From assembly GCA_025267735.1 (NCBI GenBank), contig CM046298.1:39147917-39211916 (forward strand): a DNA stretch of 64,000 nt, in the 5' to 3' direction. The stretch's first letter is position 1. Every line of letters starts with the position of its first letter. This DNA is from Mactra quadrangularis. Taxonomy: Eukaryota > Mollusca > Bivalvia > Venerida > Mactridae. The notes below the pieces were generated by a model that was not told the origin of the DNA, did no database searches, and worked only from the letters and a program-made list of their open reading frames with translations. Made by a program: the position numbers and the translations under genes. Shown here piece by piece: positions 26,356 through 38,927 of this stretch.

Positions 26356-26713
26356 AAAGGCATCTTGTTCAAAGGGAAATTATTCAATGAGATTGGGAAT
26401 TTTTTTCTTGAAATTGGGAAAAATGGTCGTTATTTTGCATTGGGAACGGGGCCAAATATCGGCCCCGTGAGATAGGCTGAAAAAGCCCTGTAAACAGTCT
26501 TAGAAAGTAAATTCAGAGAAGCTTAAGGGACTTGGTTAACCGGATTATGGAGACTTCGGTAAATTACTATATCGGTAAATTGATTTTATATAGTAAATCG
26601 TTTGGAGAGATCGGTAAATTGATATTGTATAGTGTAAATTAAGTAGGTGTGAATAACAGTATTAGTGCTAGTGGCTAATGATTAAATAAAAATGAATTAT
26701 ACTGAATACGGCA

Positions 26714-27103
26714 ATTACCGGTGAACCTGAAACACCGGTGATAACAAAGATATCCCGATTATAGACGCATGCGCGGCAACCAGATTTCTTTGTCTATGCA
26801 ATTTCTTTACGTTGGTTTCCGCCATTTGTCTGGAGTGAAAGTTGTTTAAAAATGTCATTTTTTACGCGAAAATGAATATGAATATTTTAGCCGTGCCATT
26901 TTTGATATAAATCCAGCAGAAAATAGAGAAATGTTACATGCTATTTTCAGTTGTTGTTCTTTTTTAAAAAATAAATAACGGCAAGAAATTTTCCTTTATC
27001 GATTGATTAAACTGGGTTGGAAGTTTAACTGCGCACATTTACTTTGCTGTTTACCTATGACGTCACTGACCTTGGGAGAATTTTTAACTCGTCACCGGTA
27101 ATA
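26714..27103. other. GC-richer patch, promoter-like or a degenerate TIR element
   Basis: The patch is bounded by ATTACCGGTGA and its inverted copy TCACCGGTAAT. Inside are CGCATGCGCG (NRF1-like), TGACGTCA (CRE) and, on the minus strand, AAATGGCGGAAACC (YY1-like start context). No conserved exon is attached, and the 33-codon minus-strand frame from that ATG has no family. Confidence 0.3.
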
Positions 27104-27764
27104 CATATATTGGAACAAAGATGACAAATTACACTACTAATACAAGAATGATTTAATTTAACTTATTCTGTCAGGATTGTCGTAAACTGAAAATTGTAAT
27201 CTGTTAAGAAGACATGGACTTATAAATCAGTAAATATAGCATGCTTGTAGTTCTTTGATTGGTTAGTGAAAGTACGGTCTAAAAATAACATCACCGGTAT
27301 ATAGTATACCCTGTATAATATACAAATGTACTTACATTAAAAAAATATTTATTATTTAAGTTGTCCTATTTGACAGTTTATATTTTGAAATTAAGAGTTT
27401 TTATTTACGATTTACTATTGTAAAAATAACAATTACACGCTGTTGTTGTTTTACCCATGAACTCAATAAATCAGGTATCCTAAATTTTGCATGTCCGAAA
27501 AAGCGTTTATTTTTGTCAAGTTAGGTAATCAGAATAAATGAATTCATAATTGTGGTTGCCTATAATTACTTTTAACCAACAATTAACAAATCTTTGATAT
27601 ACATCAAATGAAAGAAAATACAACAAGAAATTTGACTGTACATACTGACTTATGATCTTAACAGTAAAAAATATCGGACAAAGTATTTAAAATATCATGT
27701 TTTAAGACATGTGATTTCAATGATCGATGAACCATTAACATACTGTCATGATGCCGATGCAATC

Positions 27765-28121
27765 TAAAGCAACAGTCCCATAAACATAAAAATAGCCGTG
27801 AGGGCTCCATATGGGTGCCATGCGATCAAGCTCTGCGAGGACCCGTATGAAACTCTTGCGTACCCGCACAGACTGTTACGTTTTAACCATGCTCCGTGGG
27901 ATGAGCCATGGATACACGTATCAGTTTCATAGTCAAATCATGAACAAAATCGTGGCCGAGTATGGATTAAACATGCATATCATCCAGCTATGGCTTCGCA
28001 CAGGTGTGTTGTTTTGTGCCATGTGCGTACCGTCACCTTAATACGCAAGACTTCCCATGGCCCACGACTGTCTACACGAAAGGGTCAGTAACAAGCCACG
28101 ATTTTTTGGGACTGAGGCATA
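27765..28121 (+). mobile_element. TIR element, CAGTCCCATAAA family, copy 2
   Basis: Same body and ends as 13813-14173: TAAAGCAACAGTCCCATAAAC on the left and GGGACTGAGGCATAAA on the right. Open frames at 27811-28231 are read through this repeat. Confidence 0.8.
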
Positions 28122-28510
28122 AATCAATTAAACCGAACAAATGCAATCAGGAGAAACTTATTTTTCGCACCTTTTCAATCGACGAACGACCAGGTGCAGA
28201 AGCAATCGACCTGTTAAAAGACGCACTATGATTGGTCACGCGGTCTCGCAAGGCGAGGTATTGAGCGTGGCAATTGGCCGATAAGCAGTCGCTTTGACTA
28301 AAGGTGGTCGCTATTGACTTTATGGGCCGAGTAATGACTACAGAGTGACACCTGGATGTCGCTTTGATAATAGTTGAGAGATAAGAGACTCTCAGTGACG
28401 GTTTGTAACCGGATTTGTCGGCAATTTCAAAGTCACTTTTCTTAGCTTTGATCTTTGAACAGGGCGAAGTTGGCGCCCCCTAGAATGATCCCTGTAGTGT
28501 CAGTATCCCT
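28122..28510. promoter_or_regulatory. GC-richer, promoter-like patch with CTCF-core-like site
   Basis: Base composition rises here beside AT-rich surroundings. It contains two ATTGG (inverted CCAAT) words near 28231 and 28273, several CpGs, and at about 28472-28482 the minus-strand sequence TAGGGGGCGCC, which fits the CTCF core. Whether it is the unmapped THG1L promoter, 13 kb from coding exon 1, is unknown. Confidence 0.25.
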
Positions 28511-29757
28511 TCAAAAAGTACCAGTAAAAATCATTATATTAGGGAATCAATGATTTAATCAGTATTAAACCAGCCAAAAAAAAACATTTTCTAACATTTA
28601 AAGCAACTACATGAAGATATATATTTATCAACAATAGACTTGGAAACTGTTTCACTGACATGATGTTATTAGAATATATACATGCATTAGAGACACAAAC
28701 TGTTCAAACCACTCTGCTTTCTGAATTTGAATTAGACTTAGGGTCCATTTCTTAAAAAAGTGGGGTACTTTTATAAGAGCACACTATATTCATGTGTATG
28801 CATAAGTTCAATATACTTGATCCAAAAAAGTTTTAGTGCTTAATTTTTTAATTTGGAGTAAGTTTTTTTCTACAACAAGACTTCATCTTAAACATTCTTT
28901 GATCAAATCTATTGTTTCAAGTATTGACAGCCAAATTCTACTTTTGGCTTTGATCTACTTTCACTTTGAAATGCAATACAAAAAAATATACATTTAAGCA
29001 ATACATGTGTATTTGCATAATATAGCCATTTAATTAAATAATCTTGTTCATTTGAGGTGTTTGAAGTAGATAACTGTCTATTTTCTTTGCACTTCAAAAA
29101 ACAGTGTTCCTTTGATAATGCGGCTCAGATTTTGTTTGAATTTGTTAATCATGTCTAAAATAATTCCGATTATTGCAAAAAACCTTTTATCCTTGTAAAA
29201 TTGATTCTTTGCTGTTTAGAGTTGAAAACATTAAATTGACTGTGTCATCAACTTGATCAAAATAACAGGATAATGTGGAGTTTTAAAATTAAAAGGTAAT
29301 TAGTAGCAGACAAAATGTAATTAGCAGGAGTCAAAAAGTAATTAGCAGCTGTTAGATGCTACATCTTAGTTATAGTTGTTTAGTAAGACACTATATAAAA
29401 TAGTAAGATTTTTATAACTGTACCTGTTATTTACTCTTAAATAATACTCTTTATCTTGTTTGACCTTTAAGTGACCATAGATATTGATTGAACCATAAAA
29501 CAGCCAATAAAACAAATAAAATAAGAAATATTGATATTTGATATAGATATAATATTATTTATTGTCAAATAGTTACTTACTATCAGTCTGAAAGCTGAAA
29601 GTATATTGGAATGGTGTAAGTTTGATGACCATGGTTGTTGTTGTTTACCTTGTTGTTTACGAGATATTATTAATTAATTCTACTTGTGGATGTTTTTATT
29701 AAGATAATACATGTACAGACTATCTTACTGAAAGAAAAAAGTCAAGGGCTGAATGAA

Positions 29758-29802
29758 TCACTATTGTAACTCCATTTATATATGAAGGAAGTTACAATAG
29801 TG
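29758..29802. repeat. 45-bp hairpin
   Basis: CACTATTGTAACT at the left pairs with AGTTACAATAGTG at the right, with a short AT-rich loop. Confidence 0.65.
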
Positions 29803-30136
29803 TTTTGTTTTGTCCTAGCCGTTATAATGGCCAAAGTAGTACAGTAGTGCTTAGATAGAAAAAGTTGTTTAGTTATATCATTCAATGCTAGCTTATTTCA
29901 ACTGAAGATAATTTTAATGATAAATGTTTATAAGCAGTAACAAGTTGCCGGAACCCTAATATAAGTTGTCAGGGGCTATTGAACTCTTTGGTTAATCTAT
30001 AGTATCTGCCATATACATCATGTTTATAAATTAAATGGTTTAAATTAGAAATTTAGATAATATTCTATATATGATGTGATAGTTAAAACTTTAGTGTCAC
30101 TTTTGCTTTATGTAGGCTCTTGTTTTTGACATCAAG

Positions 30137-30490
30137 TAATGCCTCAGTCCCATAAAATCTTGGCTTGTTACGGACCCGTACATGCAGACAGTCTTGGGCT
30201 GTGAGAAGCCTTGCGTATCAAGGGGACGGTACGCTCATGGTACAAAACAACACACCCGTACCGAGCCGTAGCTGGAAGATATGCAAGTTTAATCCATACT
30301 CGGCCACGAGTGATCACGATTCGACTCTATAACTGATACGTGTATCCTGGGCTCATCTCACGGACCCTGGTAAAAATGTAACAGTCCGTACGGGTACGCA
30401 AGAGTTTGTACGAGTCTGTGCGGAGCTTGACCGCACGGCGCCTGTACGGTGCCCTCATGGCTATTTTTATGTTTATGGGACTGTAGCTTA
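30137..30490 (-). mobile_element. TIR element, CAGTCCCATAAA family, copy 3
   Basis: This is the reverse-orientation copy of 13813-14173. It starts TAATGCCTCAGTCCCATAAA and ends GTTTATGGGACTGTAGCTTA. Confidence 0.8.
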
Positions 30491-31920
30491 ACATGTACAG
30501 TACTGTGTTTGTCTCCAACATTCTAATCCTGATAATCTTTCAAGTCCTATGATATAGCAGTCACCGCTTTTACCCACTCACCCTAAGTCTGGCACTTATA
30601 AAAAATTTTTGGGGCTATTGAAAATTACATATTTTAATTGTTTAGTGCGATAATAGTCAGGCTGGTTGATAATTTTGCTCTTTATAATATTACAAATTTG
30701 GCATGCTCTTGATAATACTATGGCTATAACTGATTTAAAATTCTGCAAGAAAATATAATATATCCATTTTAAGTTTTAACCCATTGGGAATAACTTAGTC
30801 CTGTCACTACCAGATATTCTGCTAGCTAGCCATTTTATACAAATTTTGTCACATTTCCAAATTGATGAAATTCCAATGGTTGACAATCATAGTATCTTGT
30901 CATATGTCCAATATTAACAATCATTATATTATTGAATAATCAAATATTTTAAGTATTAAATCATCTTATATTGTAAACTAGTACCAATTGTCTGTAATAA
31001 TTAGGTTAATTACTTACTATATATAGTTCTTTGTCTTGTACAAGTATAGCTTCATAGATGACCATTTATCTACAAATTTATTGCACTAAGTATTTTGTGT
31101 CAATTGATTAGGTCCATCACGTAACTACAGTCATTGCCTTAAACAATATCCAGCACTAGCCCAATTTATGTTATATAGTTTAGGGAAAAATTACCAACTA
31201 GCCCAACTGTATAATATGAGTAATTTTCACTAGTCTGAATTAACTTTTACATTTTAACAGGCCTTTTTTCCCAGTCAATTTCCTCCCCACCCAAGTTGAC
31301 TGGGATTAAAAGGAATTGACTGGTCAGACCCCCCCCCCCCTGGGAGAAAAATTAGGCAGGGGCAGGGGACTGGCATTTACATTGGGCTTATGGTTAGTGC
31401 CTTAGTAGATGCATTGGCTGTAATATATCATAATACTATTGTCTAATTAGCTTGTTGCTTTTTGATAGAATGATGCTCTGAAGATGACAAAAAACATTGC
31501 ACATTTACAAAACTGTTTTTTTTTGTTCAAGTATTTTTTTGTAAATTTCAGTCCGAGCTGGGGGGGGCTAGATCTGCCATTTAATTAACGCTCATTGTGA
31601 CATTTTCTTATAATTTTTTGTATACTTAGTTCATGTACATTATACAATAATACCCTTAAGTAAATAATAAATTATTGATATAAAGTCTTAGGTATGAACA
31701 TTCATTAAACATTCTTTAAGTTTTGTTTGTATGAAGTTTTTTTGTAATTATTTTTTTAAAAAAGAATTTATGTAAGTTTAGTCATTATGTCGCCTGCTGG
31801 CAGCCATTTTGAACAATGATGTTTAGAAGCCATTTTTATAAGCTGTTGAAAGTTTTCATTCTGTGAGAGCTGTATGCATGTTGTTTTTCCTTCATTTTGC
31901 CACCTGTAACTATATAACAT

Positions 31921-32298
31921 CAGGGCTCGAATTTAAGCTCGCATACTCGCAAAATGCGAGTGGATTAAAGAATTTTGAAAATTGCATGTAACTTTTATTT
32001 TAACTCGCAAATTTTCGCGAGTTAAAATTGCCGCAAACATTTTACTGTCTAAACTAATAAGGCTCAAATCAGCATTGAAACGGGATATCTTTGTCTATCC
32101 CACAATAACACCCTTGATCTATCTACAAATAGTCAAATATAGCACTATGTTGCTTTTATATTGCATATATGAATAGTTTCTATGTTTGCTATTAAAATTT
32201 GAAGAAAAAATGTGAGCGATTATTTTCATTTTGCTAGTTGAAATAAAATCAACTCGCAAAAATTTGCGAGTCCAATTTTTTGTTAAATTCGAGCCCTG
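31921..32298. mobile_element. hAT5-like MITE, CAGGGCTCGAATTTAA family (TSD AACAT)
   Basis: The ends CAGGGCTCGAATTTAA and TTAAATTCGAGCCCTG are exact inverted repeats, and AACAT occurs at both flanks (31916-31920, 32299-32303). Inside are several ACTCGCAAA...TTTGCGAGT hairpins. The short open frame at 31982 is not a gene. Confidence 0.9.
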
Positions 32299-32509
32299 AA
32301 CATGTATGTTATAAAAAAAATTGGAAAATTTGGAAACAATTAAGTTTTAACTAGTTAAAATCGCTTGAAAATCATCTTGCTTGTACTAAGTCATTACAAT
32401 AAAGATTTTGTTAGAGTTATTGGGTTTTTAAAAGGTTTCATCCAGTGATGTATAAGATTAAGTCATAATTTTATTGGTGTTTGCAATATTGTTTTTAAAT
32501 TTTATTGCA

Positions 32510-32665
32510 TATCAGGGGCACAGTCATACATTAACCTGCTGATTTAAATACTCACTACAGTACTTCTGAACTCAACATTGATAAAGTGGATCTCTGTACC
32601 TTGGTACTGGGATTATCAAATATTAAAATCAGTAGGACTCATTTATGCACCACTGACAGTTCAGT
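32510..32665. mobile_element. Palindromic MITE (CTGCTGATTTAAATAC family), copy 1
   Basis: Left arm CATTAACCTGCTGATTTAAA and right arm AAATCAGTAGGACTCATTTA are inverted. The outer ends CTGTCAG/CTGACAG are partly degraded. It is one of seven copies in this window. Confidence 0.65.
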
Positions 32666-33340
32666 AATGTTTATCTATATAATTCAATCAAAAGTAAGAA
32701 AATAAGGTTTGAAGTATGGTAGACTAGTTATATTTGTTTGATATGATGATCAAAACAAATAAGTTTCAGTACCATTGTTATACACACATGTTAAAACTGT
32801 TAAATTCTGTAATTTTTACCTAGTAAACATGAGAAGTTAGAAGTTAAAATACAGTGGACTGTACTGAATCTAATTATAGAACATTGATATGATATGCCAA
32901 TAAAATGTCATAAACTTGTGAACAGATTTCTATAGTGTTAATAGAATATTAATTGAATCATATGACTGACTTAATATCGGACAGATGTAAATATTGATAC
33001 ATAGAATATTAGTGGTGTGAAGAATTTGTAATATCTTGCTGAGTTAGTATATTACTATATGTATTTTTTGTTGATATTCGGCCAAAAATATATGAAATAC
33101 TAAGTTAATATTTCAATAGGGTTTATTAAATATTTTGACAATGTTTTATGCATACATGACTTGACTTACTTCATACCAGGGTACCTGAAATTAGGCAACT
33201 GCTAATATATAACTAGATTCTGATCCAAATTTTATGGGAAAATTGGGGGGGGAGGGGATCTCCTGATGGATCAATCTCAGCCTAAAGAAAGCCAGTATAC
33301 TGTATTAGAATATGCTGTTTGTTAAGCAATTATTGTTAGA

Positions 33341-33520
33341 TTTTATTCTTCTATCAATGACGCATACATCAACCCTGCTGATTTAAATACTAAATATTTG
33401 TTGGATAAACATAGTAAATACATACAGATGTCTATTTTTGATCAATTCTGTGTACAGAAGTATTGTAGTAAGTACTTAAATCAGCAGGGTTAATGTATGT
33501 GCCACATACAGTTAAATAAT
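33341..33520. mobile_element. Palindromic MITE (CTGCTGATTTAAATAC family), copy 2
   Basis: CAACCCTGCTGATTTAAATA on the left pairs with ACTTAAATCAGCAGGGTTAA on the right. Base-pairing across the element is nearly complete apart from the loop. Confidence 0.75.
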
Positions 33521-34861
33521 ACCATACAAAGATAATATGTAATATGTATATAAAATTATAGAATGAAAACTTATGTATTGTGTTTTTGTACTGCATTTTT
33601 TTTATACTTAAAGACAAAAGGTGTCAGTTTTTACACTTTTTTTCAATATTCATGTATAAAAAAACGTTCAAGTCAAGTGATTAAAGTCAGCCTGGTGGAT
33701 TGGAATCTTGGAATTAATTTAGGATTGCCTTATTTTAAATATCTTATATATTGACTGTTTGAAAATATCTGTATTTGATGTATGAAATATAACAAGTGGT
33801 AGGTTTTTATTATAAATCTTGAATAATAAGCTAATTTTGCTAAGCATGTTGTTGATTATAAACTTTAGTTATTTATGTAATCGCAAAAGTGTTCCGTCAA
33901 AATATTTTTATTTGTCGAGTATGTTGAGATAAACTTCAAATATCAAAGATATTGTGTCAAAGTATTTTTATTTGCTAAGTGAATCTGTCATAAACTTCAT
34001 ATTTCTACTGGAATATACTTTCCCTTAAATGCACCCTCACAATATTTGTGTTATAAGGGTTATGAAAATGAACTTCTCATATCTATCGGAATACATTCTC
34101 CGATAGTTTATTACGGAAATATTTTGAAATATTTTAAATCGCTAAGTGTGCCATCGTAAACCTGTGATATCTATAAATTCGGAAAGTGTGCCAGTTATAA
34201 ATAGTGTATTTACTTAGAGTAGGAAAACAAAGTGATTTGTTTAGGTTCAGAACTGATCTTAACAATAATTTTAACATAATGTTTCGAAACATAGTTGAGT
34301 AAACATTGATTGTGACTTTGATTTCATATTTCTTCAATGTAAAAGGTAAATGTATACAATATAATTATAAATGTATTTATTTGTATAATGTATTTACATA
34401 AAATTGTGAATAACATATAAATATAAAAAAGTGAACAGTAGCTGTTATACTGATATTTCTATGGATTTCTATGGATTTTGTTAAGTCTACAAGTATTACA
34501 GTATTTAGTATTAGTTCTACGAGGTACTGATTGCCTTTAACAGTGATTCAACGGGATTGGAGATTATTTCTGAATAAACAAAAGAGATAATATGAAATAT
34601 AATTAGAAATTTAATAAGATATTAAAAGCTAATAAAACATAAGACTTAAATATTAAATAGTATTATTTTGTGGATTTTTTGTTTTAAGATAGTTGGTTAG
34701 TTGAATAATTTTGCTATGGATGTATTAATGTAATCTGGAACTAAGGTTTTTCTACTTGATATAATGAAGTACAAACACATTTTTACCTATTATTTGCTTG
34801 AGCATTATATGTGACATTTTTCCCAGATTTTTTTGTGGCCGCATTTGATTGGTTGATACTT

Positions 34862-35046
34862 TTTATTTAATTCAACTGTCAGTGGTGCATACAATAACCC
34901 TGCTGATTTAAATAATCCATATTTATACTATAATCCCTTACCATAATTATGGGTATCTATTTTTATTAATCATGAGCTCAGAAGATTTGTACTGAGTATT
35001 TATATCAGCAGGGTCAATCCATGCACCCCTGACAGTTGAATAAAAT
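34862..35046. mobile_element. Palindromic MITE, copy 3
   Basis: The ends TTCAACTGTCAGTGGTGCAT and ATGCACCCCTGACAGTTGAA form a long inverted repeat, with AACCCTGCTGATTTAAATAA inside. Confidence 0.8.
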
Positions 35047-35572
35047 TTGTGGATATTCATTATTTGTAATCAACTGTACTGATTTAGCTTGCTATCTATA
35101 CAAATTATTGACTTTTATTTTTAAAAAAAGCTATATTTGGAGACTAGCAGTGACTTGAGGTACTTCTATAAGTCAAGTACATACAAAACTTCAAAAAATG
35201 CCTGTTTTTACTCACTTGAAGTTGAATTGTTTAGATTTAAATACCATTTATTATTTGAAGGAGATTTTAAGATTATATTTGTATAATATATTGATCTTAC
35301 ATGATTTAAACTTGACCTAAATAACTTAATCATAAATTTGAATTACAAATCATGATATATATTATATTAAAACTGAAAATATTATTAACTTATCTTGTTT
35401 GTATATTTTTATCAAATTTTGGTAAGATTTATATATCCATGCATTATTGACTACAATGTGCATTGTTGGCTCAGTGCATATCTGGTTTATATTCTTTTTT
35501 ATTAACACGTAGTTAGACCACTTTTGTACTAACCTATTGATATATTCATCTTTATAGGGCTGTAGGGTTTTC

Positions 35573-36540
35573 TTGTACAGTGTCGATCTGATTAAAACCC
35601 GATCTAAAATTTTCCGCTCGCCTACTTGCTAATTTAGATCTGGCCTTTTTCAAACGAAGGTCACGTCACACAATTTGAAATGAGCTGACCAATCGCAGAC
35701 TGTGAATAATACCGCTGTTAAATTAGCATGCAAACCTTGGTCTAAAAATAGAAAATACGAAATCAAAATGTGATTTATAGTGTTTTCGTCTAGATGAAAG
35801 CTACACATTGATTGGTCGACACAAAGTTCATCTCGAAGTGACCTTCCACGGAGAAAGTAGAGAGCCTGTACGACAACGCTCTACAGGATATCTGTTAATG
35901 GAGATTGGTACAGTGTACATGTATATTTAATTTGACTAAGTAATCATTCTTATATTGGCAAAAAGCCCCAGCTGTGGCTCAGTAGAGCCCAGGTCTACAA
36001 AACTAGAAGTCGCAGGTTCAGTTCCTGGCAAGGGCAGGTTTAACCATCTTTGTAATTTTTGTTATTTAATTTACTTTTGTAGAAGGAAGAGTTGTTAAAT
36101 TTTACGGAAGGGAAAATTAAGCTTTGAATGTCAAAAGCTAAATTTTAGTTACAATCTGATAAAAACCTTATATGACATTCTTTGCTTGCTTATTTGCATA
36201 TTTAAGATCTTGCTATTTTTTATGAGGGTCATGTTCAGGTAAGCTTTTCTCATTATTATAATATTAATGATGCAATCATTATGTTTAGTAACTTTACATC
36301 ATCTAAATCAATAAATTTGAAAAGAGCCATCCAATCACAGCCTGTGAATAGATCTGCTGTCAAATAAGCTCGCAAACTTTTGTCTAAAAATAGAAGATGC
36401 TATTAATCGTGTTTTGTCTAGGCGAAAGCTACGCATTGATTGGTTGTCACAAAAGTCATCTCAACATGACCCTCGGAGCAACCCTAAGAGATCCTAAATG
36501 ACAGCAGTCTTAAAGATAACTGTTTACTGAGATTAATTTT
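35573..36540. repeat. Dispersed repeat pair around a tRNA-like SINE head
   Basis: 35573-35900 and 36300-36540 carry related segments (GTCTAGATGAAAGCTACACA/GTCTAGGCGAAAGCTACGCA and ATTGATTGGTCGACACAAAG) also present in reverse at 3570-4030. Between them, 35968-36040 has an A-box-like TGGCTCAGTAGAG and a B-box-like GGTTCAGTTCC, a degenerate tRNA-derived SINE head on the + strand. Confidence 0.5.
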
Positions 36541-36891
36541 CACTATAAATACCATTTATATTGACAATTCCAATACATTGAAGTGAAGTTTTCTGTACTG
36601 CCGTCATTATAATATATTATAACCTATTACTATTAGTATTAATTTGTACATTTTCAAATTTTTATGGTGCAGTATCCAGTCATAGCTTTACAAAGTGACT
36701 CTAGCATTGATAGAACCAATTATCTTTAATATTCTCTAATTATATTAACAAGTTGTCAACCTTGTACTTTCTTTGTATGCTTTGTAACCTTATACTTATA
36801 AACTTTAATGGTATACTTCGTAAATACTACAAGACATACTGGTACAGTGTAACCTCTTTATAATTGTCAATCGGTGGTTCATTTTGATTAA

Positions 36892-37030
36892 TTTTATTCA
36901 ATTGTCAATGGCACATACTTAAACCCGGCTGATTTAAATACTTGCTTCAATATTTCTGTACTTACGATCAATAATTGAGTATTTAAATCAGTGGGGTTTA
37001 TGTATGCACCACTGAAAGTTGAATAAGATT
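36892..37030. mobile_element. Palindromic MITE, copy 4
   Basis: TTCAATTGTCAATGGCACAT on the left and ATGCACCACTGAAAGTTGAA on the right, with GCTGATTTAAATACTTG and GAGTATTTAAATCAG inside. This is the shortest complete copy. Confidence 0.8.
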
Positions 37031-38625
37031 TACCATACTGATGGGTCAGTGCCAAACTAGCCTTAACAGACTTGTCTTAAATTACCTGTTAATGGAGAGG
37101 GATGAAGGTTGGTTTTGCACTGAAGTATCAATGCTATTGATTGAGGTTAATACTACGGCTGCGGCGAGTATCCAAGTACTCGGATATTCGCAATCCCAAC
37201 CAGAGAATCGAGTACGAATATTCGTCACGTCCGAAATCGTGGGATCGCGATCTATTTTTTGGAAAAATGAAAGAACATTTTCGGCTTAATTACTACTGAA
37301 AACGAGTCGCACTTCTAATGTAAACTTAAATTTATGTAGGGACCTAACAATCTTGTGTCAAAATTTGATTGACACACATTTAAAAAAAATGTTATCACTG
37401 AAAATGTCCATAAAACGTCTGGTAATAGACATGTTTGGAGTACATGGTTTTCCTTATAGTAAAAACTCTTGTATTTATTCACTAACTCCTTTTATTACAT
37501 GAACTATTATGCTTCTCCATTAACAAGTGATTCGTGGTTCGATTCGTGAATTGCTACACATGAATCGTGGTTTAGATCGGATCGCCACTTGCTCAACGAT
37601 CCACAGTCCTAGTTAATACCTGGCATAAGTAGGTATGACATCAGTAATTAGCTGCTGTTGTAATATTTGTATGAGAGCTAAATTAAACAGCTAAGTTTAA
37701 TCAAAGCACCGATAGCGCTGTCAAACATGGGGTTTTGGTAGAGTATTTGGCTGTATAAAACTCATGGAAGCGATACAAGGGACCTTTACCTTACATAAAC
37801 TAGATAAGATGTACACATGCTTCTTATCGTCTGCTTGTTAACGCATAATGCGGACTATATTAATATCAGTGGTAATTATCCCTTTATTTGCGCGCGCACA
37901 ACTGAATGTAATCGTCCGCGACAAATTTTGATGTGGATTTGCCACAGTCCACTACTAAACATGGGCACCAATGGCTGACAGCTGGCTATTTTGATACTGT
38001 GTTTGGTACAAGAATGGCTGTAGACAATATTTCATGATTAAGCTCCGCAAAGGTCCTGCGAAGGGAAATGATTCCTCTATCTCTAAATTAGTTGTCAGAA
38101 ACTTTATTCAGGTTACTGAGCTGGATTCCAGAGGGTGTTTGGGGAGCTAAAGAAACTTCTGTATGGAGATGGCCTTAAAGAGAACGTTATGCTGTATTTT
38201 GTATTGGAACAGATTACTTTTGTCATGTTATTGAATATAGAATTACATTTTTATTAAAATTAGTTAGAATTTGATTTAAACTTTTTTGTTTGTATGAAAG
38301 TAGCTGTTATCATTGACTGTGGTATTTATTGCCTTTTTTGTTATATTTCTTTTATTACCGATCTTGAATATTGTTTGATCTTAAAACCTTCATTTGTAAG
38401 CTTGTTATTACATTGCTATTGTATACATTGTTGTTTTGTTGATTTGAATTTTATGATAATCATGTTCATGTTGTATATATTCATAGATAAAGGCTGAAAT
38501 TGAGGTAGATATACTTGTTTTGGCTGACCCAGGACCCATTTTGAGCATCCACATGGATGCACACTTGCTGGATATCAATGATTCTTGTGTATATGGACGC
38601 AGAATTCTGTATCCAGTGAATCCTG
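37031..38625. other. Non-coding sequence with unclassified repeats
   Basis: A CpG-richer stretch at about 37150-37300 and GATTCGTG-type words at 37530-37610 look like transposon remnants. About 38025-38090 resembles the minus-strand SINE body of 16866-17020. The 82-codon frame at 37041 spans the CpG-rich stretch and has no recognisable domain. Confidence 0.35.
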
Positions 38626-38927
38626 CATGGGCGGATCCAGCAGGGGGGTCCGGACACTTCCCTCGAATTTTGAAAATGTACCTGTCCATTAGTGTATTTC
38701 TTGCCTGTAAGTCATTTTTAAGTAGCATGAAGCAATTTTTTGCGGTGCTTAACAAAGATTTAATGTCTATGTAGTTTTTATTATCAATATGTTGCATTTT
38801 TTTGCAAAATGTGTATTACATGTATGTGGTTCGAGGTTTGGAACCCCCCCCCCCCCTAGTAAAGTTCGGACCCCCCTAGAAAAGTTCGGACCCCCCCCAT
38901 TAGAAAAAAAACCTGGATTCGCCCCTG
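38626..38927. mobile_element. hAT5-like MITE, CAGGGGCGGATCC family, copy 2 (TSD TCCTG)
   Basis: It starts CATGGGCGGATCCAGCA and ends CCTGGATTCGCCCCTG. TCCTG flanks both sides (38621-38625, 38928-38932). It is inverted relative to 17166-17464 and shares the FRAGMENT-like AGTTCGGACCCCCC motif. Confidence 0.85.

Larger units (their letters stand above)
20219..26490. mobile_element. Long CAGGGCTTTTTCAG-ended element with nested insertions (TSD TAAAC)
   Basis: The left end CAGGGCTTTTTCAGGGGG and right end GATAGGCTGAAAAAGCCCTG are inverted repeats. TAAAC flanks both sides (20214-20218, 26491-26495). Outer parts (20219-20465 and about 26362-26490) match the compact 374-bp copy at 43676-44049 closely. 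The roughly 5.9 kb between them is absent from that copy and contains the inverted-repeat element at 21276-26355. No long open frame is left anywhere inside. Confidence 0.8.
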
